This document shows, one piece after another, positions 52,511 through 59,734 of a DNA stretch of 64,000 nucleotides. The notes under the pieces were generated by a model. The model did not search any database. It saw only the letters and a list, made by a program, of their open reading frames with translations, and was not told where the DNA came from. Both the position numbers and the translations under genes were made by a program. Within the stretch, counting starts at the first letter, position 1. Each line of letters opens with the position of its first letter. The DNA is from a virus, in the IMG/VR virus record IMGVR_UViG_3300038701_000531, positions 1 through 64,000 of that record, one strand, 5' to 3'.

Positions 52511-52666
52511 AGATACCTCACTGTCTAAGGAGGAGAAATTCAGTGAGGTATCTAAACAAATCCTTTTGATAGAAGCTAGTGTGAGGAGGAGGCCATATTG
52601 ACAAACTAGCTTAGGAATTTCCTGTTGAACATAATTCTTATAGGTGATAGAAACTCCATACAACAG
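52511..52666 (-). ncRNA. Candidate structured RNA: three hairpins with anti-SD-like loops
   Basis: Hairpin A: perfect 13-bp stem (52511-52523 with 52541-52553); its loop on the - strand contains CTCCTCCTTAG. Hairpin B: AAGCTAGT/ACTAGCTT (52573-52580, 52605-52612), loop containing CCTCCTCC. Hairpin C: CTGTTG/CAACAG (52622-52627, 52661-52666), loop containing ATCACCT. These resemble pieces of the 16S rRNA 3' tail. No ORF. Lies between the strong - strand promoter's first gene and the tRNAs. Confidence 0.45.
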
Positions 52667-52681
52667 ATATTACTAAAACTC

Positions 52682-52891
52682 TTAATCATTGTCAAGGTTA
52701 TTTGTAATAAAATTATTACAATCTGATATATTTAAACTTTCTGTCAATTTCTCATGAGCATACTCTTTATCCCTAGTGTATATATAAACAGGGTTACTCT
52801 TACCTACACATTTACGACACATCCCATTATATTCTTCATCTCTGGACATCTCTACACTATCTAAACCTACATTACAAGCTTTACATCTCAT
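52682..52891 (-). CDS. Small zinc-finger-like protein, 69 aa
   Basis: MRCKAC at the N-terminus and MCRKCVGK around residue 24 form two CxxC pairs, a probable zinc ribbon. First gene of the - strand transcription unit, ~60 bases after the predicted start site. Function unknown. Confidence 0.6.
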   Translation of the reverse strand: MRCKACNVGLDSVEMSRDEEYNGMCRKCVGKSNPVYIYTRDKEYAHEKLTESLNISDCNNFITNNLDND

Positions 52892-52958
52892 AATGGAAAC
52901 CTTTTAAATTTATGGGGTACATACAAACTCCTTATAGTTTCTCTCAACCCTTAATTTA

Positions 52959-52987
52959 ATTATGCACTTATAATACCAACTTGTCAA
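52959..52987 (-). promoter_or_regulatory. Strong sigma70-type promoter for the late/tRNA strand
   Basis: On the - strand TTGACA (52987-52982), 17-base spacer, CATAAT (52964-52959). Predicted start near 52952, upstream of the zinc protein, hairpins and tRNAs. Confidence 0.65.
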
Positions 52988-53023
52988 CAACTATTTAATA
53001 TTTTAGTTAAATTTATTAGTTCA

Positions 53024-53130
53024 CCGTGTTGTTGATAATCGACAAGACGGTTAAATACATAAGAACACTACATACAGACTCAAAACTCCTCTGTAGCCCT
53101 TTAAAATATCCGTGTTGTTGATAATCAACA
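53024..53130 (+). repeat. Pair of palindromic repeats, possible operators
   Basis: CCGTGTTGTTGATAATC occurs at 53024-53040 and 53110-53126, 86 bp apart (about eight helical turns). The second copy is a perfect palindrome TGTTGATAATCAACA; the first has one mismatch (ATCGACAA). They lie just upstream (- strand sense) of the 52.97-kb promoter and suggest binding sites for a dimeric regulator or initiator. Confidence 0.55.
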
Positions 53131-53521
53131 TGTATTAAAAGAAGATCTAATTAAATATACTACTTAAGTTAATAACTAAATTAGCTAACTAAGTAGCTAA
53201 CTAAGTTATAAAAAGAAGATACTAAACAGACGAGCTACAAGCGAGAAAAAGAAAATAAAAAAAAACTAAGTTAGCTACTTAGATTATAATACTTAGATTA
53301 TACTAACTAAGTACTAACTAAGTTATAAAAGAAAATAGCTCTCTTGTGTTATATTTAGTTTTGTCCAGACTACGAGCTAATGGCTCGTAAAAAGAAAAAA
53401 GAAAAACTCTATTGGCTAATTTTAGTTATCTACTTAAGTGATCTACTTAGTTAGTAATAATATAATTAAATTACCATTGTGGCATCTTTTACTGTGCTAA
53501 ATAAATATTTAAAGAATATTC
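53131..53521. other. AT-rich non-coding region with iteron-like repeats
   Basis: No gene seen. CTAACTAAG occurs at 53185, 53197, 53303 and 53314, and inverted (CTTAGTTAG) at 53446. Two larger blocks repeat: ..CTAACTAAGTTATAAAA near 53197 and 53314, and ACGAGCTA followed by A/G-rich tracts near 53232 and 53372, the latter with hairpin ACGAGC/GCTCGT. A candidate replication origin or regulatory array between divergent transcription units. Confidence 0.45.
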
Positions 53522-53549
53522 TTGTATTTCTCTGTAATACGTGTATAAT
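53522..53549 (+). promoter_or_regulatory. Promoter for the right-hand + strand block
   Basis: TTGTAT (53522-53527), 16-base spacer, perfect TATAAT (53544-53549); predicted start near 53556, about 30 bases before the first gene. Confidence 0.6.
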
Positions 53550-53586
53550 TAAACTTATAAGATATATAAAATTATAAGAGGTAACT

Positions 53587-53763
53587 ATGGAAGAATTAGG
53601 TTTAAGAGGTTCCAAGATTAATTTATTGTGTTTATGTGGCTATAGCCTGTCAGAGGCTATCACCTATGTGGATACTGAAGATGTTGAACATCAAAACACA
53701 GAAACTGTAGGATCTCAATTAACTAATACATTAATAACTACTAATATTAAAACTAATAATTAA
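53587..53763 (+). CDS. Hypothetical protein, 58 aa
   Basis: ATG 53587 with AAGAGGTAACT upstream, first gene after the TATAAT promoter, ending at TAA 53761-53763. Contains CLCGYSLSEAITYV near the middle and a Thr/Asn-rich tail. Promoter and ribosome site support it. Function unknown. Confidence 0.5.
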   Translation: MEELGLRGSKINLLCLCGYSLSEAITYVDTEDVEHQNTETVGSQLTNTLITTNIKTNN

Positions 53764-53775
53764 ATAGGAGTCGCT

Positions 53776-53982
53776 ATGCCAACTTACACTTACAAGTGTA
53801 CTAATAAATCATGCAGTAAGCATGAAGAGTGTTTTGAGGTGATTCAAAAGATCACAGATGATAAACTAGAGACATGTTCTGAGTGTGATACTAATTCTTT
53901 GACTAAAGTAATAGTCCCTAGTGTTGCAGGTTTTAATTTGCAAGGTAAAGGTTGGACTAGAAAAATAGGGAGTGGAAAATGA
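53776..53982 (+). CDS. FmdB-like zinc ribbon protein, 68 aa
   Basis: MPTYTYKC..KSC near the N-terminus, C-SEC around residue 35, and a tail V.GFNLQGKGW; this is the FmdB-type regulatory zinc-ribbon pattern. Start ATG with AGGAG upstream. Ligand and target unknown. The stop overlaps the next start. Confidence 0.75.
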   Translation: MPTYTYKCTNKSCSKHEECFEVIQKITDDKLETCSECDTNSLTKVIVPSVAGFNLQGKGWTRKIGSGK

Positions 53983-54248
53983 TTACAGAAATAACTAAGT
54001 GGTTTTCTAGATTAAATATCTTAAAGAAACTAGGTTGGTCTTTGAAAGTGGTATGGTGGTGGTTATACTTAAAACGTGTAACAATACAAGATCTCTACTG
54101 TATACACACTGTAGAACAACTAGAGGGTTACAAAATCAATTTTATTGTTGACAATGGTAATAAATTATATAAGAATCATGCAGAGGGATCATTTAAATTT
54201 AGATTTAATGAGATTGTAGCCTCTCAGAGCCATTCTAAGGCTAAATAA
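53979..54248 (+). CDS. Hypothetical protein, 89 aa
   Basis: ATG overlaps the FmdB-like stop by 4 bases. Trp-rich basic N-terminus (KVVWWWLYLKRVT) could associate with membranes. No family recognised. Confidence 0.6.
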   Translation: MITEITKWFSRLNILKKLGWSLKVVWWWLYLKRVTIQDLYCIHTVEQLEGYKINFIVDNGNKLYKNHAEGSFKFRFNEIVASQSHSKAK

Positions 54249-54341
54249 GTTGTTAGTGGTAGGGTAGCTTAGGTTAACCTTTAAAAACGTTACTACGAGC
54301 TTCTGAGAAACTCTCAGAGGTATTAATGAGGAGGATTTAAG

Positions 54342-54722
54342 ATGGAAGAACTAAATAAGAGAGAATATTTTTCAGTATTAACTATGGCAGCTTATCTATC
54401 AGGGAACTTAGATTATTCTGGAGTAGTAAAGCTAGCTAATATGTTTGCTTATAAAGGTACAATAAAATCAGATGAACATACTGATAGTCTTTTGAACCAT
54501 TTGGAAAGTACTCAAGGTAATTGCAAATTACAAACACTTAAGTGGATTAAGTGTAGCGATAAATTACCTTCAGGTGTTAGTGGTAATTATATGGCATTTC
54601 GTCCGAAAGCTCCTGTAGAGTCTAGAGTATCTACCCTTTGGTTTGATCCCCTTTACCAAAGGTGGTCAGGAAAGTATGCTGTGACTCATTGGGCAAGAGT
54701 GCCAAATGAACCTAATATTTAA
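54342..54722 (+). CDS. DUF551-like protein, 126 aa
   Basis: C-terminal half WIKCSDKLPSGVSGNYMAFRP..W.GKYAVTHWARVPNEP matches the DUF551 pattern (WI...LP......V.HW...P.PP) found in many phage proteins. GAGGAGG upstream. Preceded by a 93-base gap with a TCTGAG/CTCAGA hairpin. Confidence 0.6.
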   Translation: MEELNKREYFSVLTMAAYLSGNLDYSGVVKLANMFAYKGTIKSDEHTDSLLNHLESTQGNCKLQTLKWIKCSDKLPSGVSGNYMAFRPKAPVESRVSTLWFDPLYQRWSGKYAVTHWARVPNEPNI

Positions 54723-54750
54723 TATAATTAGAAATTAAGGAGGACTTAGA

Positions 54751-55209
54751 ATGAAACATGTACAAGGTAACTTAGTATCCGCATATTTAGAAGGTGAAGT
54801 GGATATGATGCTACACGTAACCAATGCTCAAGGTGTTATGGGAAGTGGTATTGCTAAAGAGGTTAAAGATAGAATTCCAAAAGCTTTCAGTTATTATGAG
54901 GAAGCTTATAAGAAAGGTAAATTGGATTTAGGTCTTATTACTTCCGATGGTAAGGGGTGTTATAATTTAACAGCTCAGAAATTCTTTGGCAGAGGTTTTA
55001 GACCACTAAACTATGGTGCATTATCTGATTGTTTACAACAAATAGATACTGAAGCTTTCCACACAACAATAGATAATTGCGGTGCTGTACCTAAGATAGG
55101 AATTCCTTACAAAATGGGGTCTGATAGGGCTGGTGGTGATTGGGAAATTGTTAAAGAGTTAGTAGAATACTACTTAAGTCATTATGAAGTTTACATCTAT
55201 AAACTGTAG
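54751..55209 (+). CDS. Macro-domain protein (ADP-ribose binding), 152 aa
   Basis: Whole protein is a macro domain: HVTNAQGVMGSGIAKEVKDRIPKAF (loop 1 with N-x-x-G-x-x-G-x-G) and GIPYKMGSDRAGGDWEIVKELV (loop 2). Poa1p/ALC-like members hydrolyse ADP-ribose-1''-phosphate or remove ADP-ribose. In a phage it could remove host ADP-ribosylation or recycle NAD-derived metabolites. Followed by a structured non-coding stretch. Confidence 0.85.
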   Translation: MKHVQGNLVSAYLEGEVDMMLHVTNAQGVMGSGIAKEVKDRIPKAFSYYEEAYKKGKLDLGLITSDGKGCYNLTAQKFFGRGFRPLNYGALSDCLQQIDTEAFHTTIDNCGAVPKIGIPYKMGSDRAGGDWEIVKELVEYYLSHYEVYIYKL

Positions 55210-55211
55210 TT

Positions 55212-55390
55212 TTCGTTAGGTAGCAACTGCCTGAACCATTGCTAATGGTAGTGGTAACGAGACGGTAAATCCTACATACCGTAGTTGCAATGTAGGCGTT
55301 AATAACTTAAATGCTCAAATATGTGTACAAGGATACACAAAGCCTCTTTGTGGCGCTTCCTAGGGCGCTTTAGACGTAACAGAAGCTAGG
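55212..55390 (+). ncRNA. Candidate structured RNA with pseudoknot, ~180 nt
   Basis: The 203-base gap folds densely. Stems: GGTAG/CTGCC, ACCATT/AATGGT, ACGGTA/TACCGT whose loop CCTACAT can pair with downstream ATGTAGG (H-type pseudoknot), TGTGTA/TACACA overlapping the alternative CACAAAG/CTTTGTG, and GCGC/GCGC. No ORF of note; less AT-rich than flanks. No known RNA family recognised. Confidence 0.45.
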
Positions 55391-55412
55391 ACTAATTATA
55401 GGAGGTGGTTAA

Positions 55413-55703
55413 GTGAAATCAGTATTTTATGTTTGCTCGGACATACAAGAAGCTATAAATTTTATCAGAGTTAATACAGATTGGAGTCAGAGAACAAGAG
55501 TTTCCTTTTTAAATAAGGATGAAAATATAGTAGTTATAAATTCTTTTGAGAGAATCAGGGGCAGGATAGTAGACAAGGTTTATATTGATTATTCTTTTGA
55601 GAGTTTGAATGACAATATTCAACATAATTTTAAGGAAAGATTTAAACATCTAGGGGTTACTCCTATTAATCTAAATGAAAAAGAAGGAACACAAAATGAA
55701 TAA
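55413..55703 (+). CDS. Hypothetical protein, 96 aa
   Basis: GTG start with AGGAGGTGG upstream. Basic/acidic mixed protein, no family recognised. The structured RNA lies immediately upstream and could act as its leader. Overlaps the lysozyme start. Confidence 0.6.
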   Translation: MKSVFYVCSDIQEAINFIRVNTDWSQRTRVSFLNKDENIVVINSFERIRGRIVDKVYIDYSFESLNDNIQHNFKERFKHLGVTPINLNEKEGTQNE

Positions 55704-56196
55704 ATACATGAAACAACTAGCACACCACTTTGAAGGGTGTGAATTAAAAGCTTATTTAGATACAGGTGGTGTACCTACTATAGGTTGGGGTACTACTTAT
55801 TACTCAGATGGTGATAAAGTAGCTATGGGAGATATAATTACTCACGCATATGCAGACCAAGAGTTTGACCTAGCAGTAGAGAAATTTACAAGACAAGTTA
55901 AAAAACTAGTAGAAGTTCCTTTAACTGAATATCAAGAGGGCGCTCTTATAGATTTAGCATATAATATTGGTATTAATAATTTTAAAAAGTCCACTCTACT
56001 TAAATTAGTAAACTCTAGAGATTTTGAAGGAGCTGCTCAAGAGTTTAAATGGTGGAGGAAGGATAATGGTAAGGTTATAGAAGGCTTAGTTAGAAGACGT
56101 TTATCAGAAGAAAATTTATTTAGAGGGGATACCGTTAATTTTATTATAGAAAAACTTCCAGAAAACTGGAGAAGCTTTTATTATAACGGCAAATAA
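55696..56196 (+). CDS. Endolysin: T4-type lysozyme (glycoside hydrolase 24), 166 aa
   Basis: ATG 55696 with AAGGA upstream. The catalytic region HHFEGCELKAYLDTGGVPTIGWGTTY holds the Glu, Asp and Thr triad at the spacing of T4 lysozyme and RrrD (E-8-D-5-T). The C-terminal half (LTEYQEGALIDLAYNIG..F..STLLKLVNS) is the standard helical lobe. Cuts peptidoglycan glycan strands. No signal peptide, so it needs a holin; candidates are in the distant - strand lysis cluster. Confidence 0.9.
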   Translation: MNKYMKQLAHHFEGCELKAYLDTGGVPTIGWGTTYYSDGDKVAMGDIITHAYADQEFDLAVEKFTRQVKKLVEVPLTEYQEGALIDLAYNIGINNFKKSTLLKLVNSRDFEGAAQEFKWWRKDNGKVIEGLVRRRLSEENLFRGDTVNFIIEKLPENWRSFYYNGK

Positions 56197-56209
56197 GAGG
56201 TAATACTTA

Positions 56210-56758
56210 ATGTCCAAACAAAGACATAGTAATAGAAGATCAAAACAGTCAAGACAACAAAAAGTGGAAAGTGGGGAAAAGAAAATAATCAAAGAAAAAT
56301 TTGAGGAAGGGAGAAAAAGACCCCCAATCAAAGCTAAAACTCAGGCACAGAAATTATACCTAGAATATCTTAATAATAAACGTATGGGTAATGGTGCGTA
56401 TGAGACAAACTTAAAAGACGCCTTAACAGGTAACATAGAAATTCAGGAGGTTGAGTCTATACGGGGTAGGTCTTTTGATGAGAAGAGTATGCTCATTATT
56501 GAAGAGGCTCAACAATGTACTATAGATGAAATACAGAGTATTTGTAGTAGGGTATCAGATGATTGCCAACTTATAATTTCTGGAGATCCTAAACAAAAGG
56601 ATATTAAAGGTGAAAGTGGTTTAGAGTGGTTGTGCAAGTTTGTAAAGAGACACGACCTACAAAATGTTGGCTTAGTCCATTTTACAACAGATGACTGTGT
56701 AAGAGGAGGTCTAGTGAAAGATTTTCTTAAAGGTATGGATAAAGATAAAGGGGAATGA
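56210..56758 (+). CDS. PhoH-like ATPase lacking the Walker A half, 182 aa
   Basis: Residues ~40-55 (PIKAKTQAQKLYLEYL) match the start of phage PhoH and residues ~85-180 match its end: RGRSFDEKSMLIIEEAQQCT (Walker B) and CQLIISGDPKQKD (sensor). The intervening segment with GxxGxGKT and the PGD..K region is missing without a frame break, so the gene carries an internal deletion of roughly 80 codons. Unlikely to hydrolyse ATP alone; could be a regulator or remnant. Confidence 0.7.
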   Translation: MSKQRHSNRRSKQSRQQKVESGEKKIIKEKFEEGRKRPPIKAKTQAQKLYLEYLNNKRMGNGAYETNLKDALTGNIEIQEVESIRGRSFDEKSMLIIEEAQQCTIDEIQSICSRVSDDCQLIISGDPKQKDIKGESGLEWLCKFVKRHDLQNVGLVHFTTDDCVRGGLVKDFLKGMDKDKGE

Positions 56759-56806
56759 TTTGGGTAGGATGTTTAAAAGCCTAACTAAACTATACGAAGG
56801 AGACTT

Positions 56807-57124
56807 ATGAATATAACAATTTTTTACTATGAAGAACATCTACAAAAAGCTGTAGCAATTAACAACTCAAATAACCCCTACTTAGAAGAACCACTCTCTC
56901 TTGAGAGGGCTGAGGAAGAACTAATATCTATTGTATCAGAGGATATAGAGGAACTAAATGTTGTAAGTTTCTATGGAATATTCTTTTTACCCCAAATAAT
57001 TAGTGATCCAGATGAATTTGAGGATATAGGGATTATGATGCACGTACTCCAACCTCCACTGTTTGAATTTAAGGATGAAGACCTTAAACATGTTGTACTA
57101 TCTGAATCCTTAAAATCTCATTAA
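56807..57124 (+). CDS. Hypothetical acidic protein, 105 aa
   Basis: ATG with AAGGAG upstream. Very acidic with MMHVLQPPLFEF near the end. No family recognised. Last gene before the second terminator/promoter leader. Confidence 0.6.
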   Translation: MNITIFYYEEHLQKAVAINNSNNPYLEEPLSLERAEEELISIVSEDIEELNVVSFYGIFFLPQIISDPDEFEDIGIMMHVLQPPLFEFKDEDLKHVVLSESLKSH

Positions 57125-57140
57125 AACTATAAATTAAAAC

Positions 57141-57168
57141 TTGACAAAACCTCCTAGGCTATGATACC
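57141..57168 (+). promoter_or_regulatory. Promoter nested in a terminator-like inverted repeat (copy 2)
   Basis: TTGACA (57141-57146) and a weak extended -10 (TGATACCTT, around 57162-57170) whose start site would fall in the loop of the inverted repeat 57147-57196, as in copy 1 at 15386. Confidence 0.4.
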
Positions 57169-57202
57169 TTTAACGTATTAATTAGTTAGGAGGTTTTTTT
57201 TT
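57147..57202 (+). terminator. Intrinsic-terminator-like hairpin (copy 2), overlapping a promoter
   Basis: AAACCTCCTA (57147-57156) pairs perfectly with TAGGAGGTTT (57187-57196), followed by T9 (57194-57202) and the ATG at 57203. The right arm contains the AGGAGG ribosome site. Sequence and layout repeat those at 15390-15447. Confidence 0.55.
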
Positions 57203-57448
57203 ATGTCTTTTAAAAAGTTTACATTAAGTCCAGATGATATAAGACCTATTGACTTGGGAATCATTGATTGTTATAGTATGCCTAAATCAAATAGAGGAGA
57301 CCTTATGATCACTGAAATGACATTATATAATATTACATATGACGATAGCAGTTATCATAAACAAATTTATGATAGTTTTGATACACTAATTAATTTAAGA
57401 AGAAGTGTAGACGTAGTTAATAAATTTATAGGAGGTTGGTATGAGTAA
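57203..57448 (+). CDS. Hypothetical protein, 81 aa
   Basis: ATG directly after the T9 tract; ribosome site AGGAGG within the hairpin arm. No family recognised. Overlaps the next gene by 8 bases. Confidence 0.6.
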   Translation: MSFKKFTLSPDDIRPIDLGIIDCYSMPKSNRGDLMITEMTLYNITYDDSSYHKQIYDSFDTLINLRRSVDVVNKFIGGWYE

Positions 57449-57665
57449 ACAGAGTACACTAAACAAAATTACATTCATATTTTTTATTTTTATATTTCTA
57501 GCAGTAATTCACTTATTAGGTAATATAGTGTATCTAGAAGAACAACTAGAAGAAATACAACAGAAAGATTATACTGTAATCTGTAAAAAGGCTTACCAAA
57601 GAGAAGTTACTATGAATTATGAGGGCTATGATTGTATTATTTTAGGAAATAGTGATGAGATATAA
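57441..57665 (+). CDS. Single-pass membrane protein, 74 aa
   Basis: N-terminal membrane helix (ITFIFFIFIFLAVIHLLGNIV) followed by a short coiled coil and a Cys-containing C-terminus (VICKKAYQ..GYDCIIL). Its end overlaps the dam start. Function unknown. Confidence 0.6.
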   Translation: MSKQSTLNKITFIFFIFIFLAVIHLLGNIVYLEEQLEEIQQKDYTVICKKAYQREVTMNYEGYDCIILGNSDEI

Positions 57666-58488
57666 TAAATCCCTCTTTAAGTGGGCTGGAGGTAAAGGTA
57701 AGGCACTTAAACATGTACTACCTATACTAGAGCAACACAAGCGTAAAGTCTTCGTAGAGCCTTTTGTAGGAGCTGCTAACGTATCTTTAAACTTTGATTG
57801 TGATGAATATATTTGGAATGACATAAATAAAGAATTAATGAACACTTATAAGTATCTATTAAGTGCTGATAAAAATAAGCAAGATTATATAAATAAGTGT
57901 AATAAGATATTCTCCTCAGGTTATGAGAGTTACTATGAATTAAGAGATAGATTCAACAATACTGAGGATAAAATTGAGAAACTAACTATACTACAATTCC
58001 TTAATAAGCACGCCTTTAACGGGCTGTATAGGACTAATAAAAGTGGTAAATTTAATGTTCCTATAGGTACTGTAAAGAAGAATCCACCTAATGTTCCTGT
58101 AGAATCTATTGATATCTTAGTTAACCGACATAAGAATAACACAAAATTATTATGTCAGAGTTATAACAGTGTATTTGCTGTAGCAGAGGAAATGGAGGAT
58201 TGCCTTATTTACTGTGATAGTCCTTATGCGCCATTAACTACAGAATTTAAATATTCTGCTGGGGGTTTTAATAAAGATGATCACATTAAATTAAAAGAAT
58301 TAGCTAAAAATAGTAAACACACTACAATACTTAGTAATCATTGGACAGATTTTACAAAAGAGCTTTACAAAGACGCAGATGAGTTATACACTTTCCCAGT
58401 ACAGAGGACTATCTCTTGTAAAGGTGGTGATAGGAAAAAGGTTGAGGAAGTTGTAGCTGTTTATTTAGGAGAGGATAATGAGTTGTAA
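57655..58488 (+). CDS. dam: DNA adenine methyltransferase (Dam-type), 277 aa
   Basis: ATG 57655 (GTG 57652 also possible). Motifs of N6-adenine methylases: FKWAGGKGKAL (AdoMet site X/I), VEPFVGAANVSLNF and a motif IV IYCDSPYAPLT, where the usual DPPY is DSPY. A target-recognition region with NKHAFNGLYRTNKSGKFNVPIG is Dam/DpnM-like. Would methylate GATC-type sites on phage DNA, protecting it from restriction. Stop overlaps the next gene. Confidence 0.88.
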   Translation: MRYNKSLFKWAGGKGKALKHVLPILEQHKRKVFVEPFVGAANVSLNFDCDEYIWNDINKELMNTYKYLLSADKNKQDYINKCNKIFSSGYESYYELRDRFNNTEDKIEKLTILQFLNKHAFNGLYRTNKSGKFNVPIGTVKKNPPNVPVESIDILVNRHKNNTKLLCQSYNSVFAVAEEMEDCLIYCDSPYAPLTTEFKYSAGGFNKDDHIKLKELAKNSKHTTILSNHWTDFTKELYKDADELYTFPVQRTISCKGGDRKKVEEVVAVYLGEDNEL

Positions 58489-58855
58489 GCATGAGAGAAT
58501 TGAGGTTAAAGACCTACCTAAAATAACTTGGATAAAACTTATTTGTCATTGTGGAAAGGAATATAAAGCTAAAAGATCTGACCTACTACGTCATTATGGT
58601 TTATCTTGTTCTAAATCTTGTGCAGCTAAGAAAAGAACCTATAAAAGACTTCATCCTAAATTAGCTGGTACAGATTTATATCTGTCTTATCTTAAGACTA
58701 AGACAGCTAAACGTAAAAATGAACCTAATGATATAAGATATGTTGAGAGAGCTATAGCTAGAGATGAGGCTGCGAAGCAAGGAGGTTACTACCCCTTCGA
58801 TAGCCCAGACGAAATGTATGCTGCTATGTGTGATAACCCTGTGGAGGGACGATAA
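58478..58855 (+). CDS. Putative zinc-binding protein, 125 aa
   Basis: LICHCGKEY near residue 23 and CSKSCAAKKRTYKR near residue 45 give Cys pairs within a basic segment, likely a zinc-dependent DNA-binding domain. Overlaps dam by 11 bases, so translation is coupled. The resemblance to HNH-associated zinc fingers is weak. Confidence 0.55.
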   Translation: MSCKHERIEVKDLPKITWIKLICHCGKEYKAKRSDLLRHYGLSCSKSCAAKKRTYKRLHPKLAGTDLYLSYLKTKTAKRKNEPNDIRYVERAIARDEAAKQGGYYPFDSPDEMYAAMCDNPVEGR

Positions 58856-59067
58856 TGAGTTGTGAAATATGTGGTAGAAGTAGTTGCTGTAAATCTTTTC
58901 ATTCTATAGAAGCCCAAATAGACTATGATGAGGTTGCTGATAGAGTTGAGGAAAGAATTAAGGCTAAAGTATTAAATATTTTATATCAAGCAGATGGATA
59001 TCACAATGCTGAAGACACCTACGTAGTTTTATATGATAAACTTGTAAAAGATATAGAGGATATGTAA
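58855..59067 (+). CDS. Hypothetical protein with N-terminal Cys cluster, 70 aa
   Basis: MSCEICGRSSCCKS at the N-terminus may bind metal; the rest is helical and acidic. One-base overlaps with both neighbours. Confidence 0.6.
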   Translation: MSCEICGRSSCCKSFHSIEAQIDYDEVADRVEERIKAKVLNILYQADGYHNAEDTYVVLYDKLVKDIEDM

Positions 59068-59420
59068 TGTTCAAGGTTATCATAGCTGGAGGTAGAGATT
59101 TCAAGAAAGATAAAAATACTTTTGAAACTCTAGATAAAATACTAAGTAAACAACTTAAAGGTATAGAAGTTGTATCTGGAGGTGCTAGAGGTGCAGATGC
59201 AGTAGGAGAAGAATATGCTGTATCTAGAGGTTTAAATATTAGAGTCTTTGAAGCTGATTGGGATAAGTATGGTAAAAGTGCTGGTTATAGACGTAATGCT
59301 GAGATGGCTAATTACGGAAATGCACTTATAGCTTTCTGGGATGGGGCGTCTAGAGGAACTAAGAATATGATAGAATTGGCAGAAAAGAAAGGGTTGCCAA
59401 TTAGAGTTATTAATTATTAA
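59067..59420 (+). CDS. SLOG-family protein (DUF2493/YspA-like), 117 aa
   Basis: KVIIAGGRDFKKD at the N-terminus and VVSGGARGADAVGEEYA in the middle are the two Rossmann-like nucleotide-binding motifs, ending FWDGASRGTKNMIELA. SLOG proteins bind nucleotides, NAD-related ligands or ADP-ribose derivatives. Neighbours DUF4326 and, further left, a macro domain suggest a shared small-molecule theme. Confidence 0.8.
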   Translation: MFKVIIAGGRDFKKDKNTFETLDKILSKQLKGIEVVSGGARGADAVGEEYAVSRGLNIRVFEADWDKYGKSAGYRRNAEMANYGNALIAFWDGASRGTKNMIELAEKKGLPIRVINY

Positions 59421-59431
59421 GGAAATTAAAG

Positions 59432-59734
59432 ATGAAAATAAATGTTGTAAATAAGTATAATCATACTCCATCTACAAATTATATATACATAGGAAGAGGT
59501 ACTGCATTAGGAAACCCATTCCCTATTACAACTAAAGACGATAGAGATGCTGTTTGTAATAAGTATGAGAATTACTTAAAAAATTTAAAGCCTTCAATGA
59601 AAGCACAATTGAACTCTATAGTAAACCTAGGTAGAGAGCATGGAGAGGTAAACTTAGTATGCTTCTGCGCTCCTAAGAGATGTCATGGAGATTCCATAAA
59701 AGCTTTAATTGAATCCAAATTAGGAGAAACATAA
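59432..59734 (+). CDS. DUF4326 protein, 100 aa
   Basis: YIYIGRGTALGNPFPI and LVCFCAPKRCHGDSIKALIE are the defining DUF4326 motifs, with Cys-x-Cys-A-P and C-H-G-D. Common in phages beside DUF2493/SLOG genes; molecular function unproven. Confidence 0.8.
   Translation: MKINVVNKYNHTPSTNYIYIGRGTALGNPFPITTKDDRDAVCNKYENYLKNLKPSMKAQLNSIVNLGREHGEVNLVCFCAPKRCHGDSIKALIESKLGET

Noticed and set aside
48393-55223. Shared 12-mer TTCGTTAGGTAG at ~48397 and ~55212
   Set aside because: A 12-base match is expected by chance many times in a 64-kb AT-rich sequence, and the two lie in opposite functional orientations, so it is not evidence that the 55.2-kb RNA is a group I intron.
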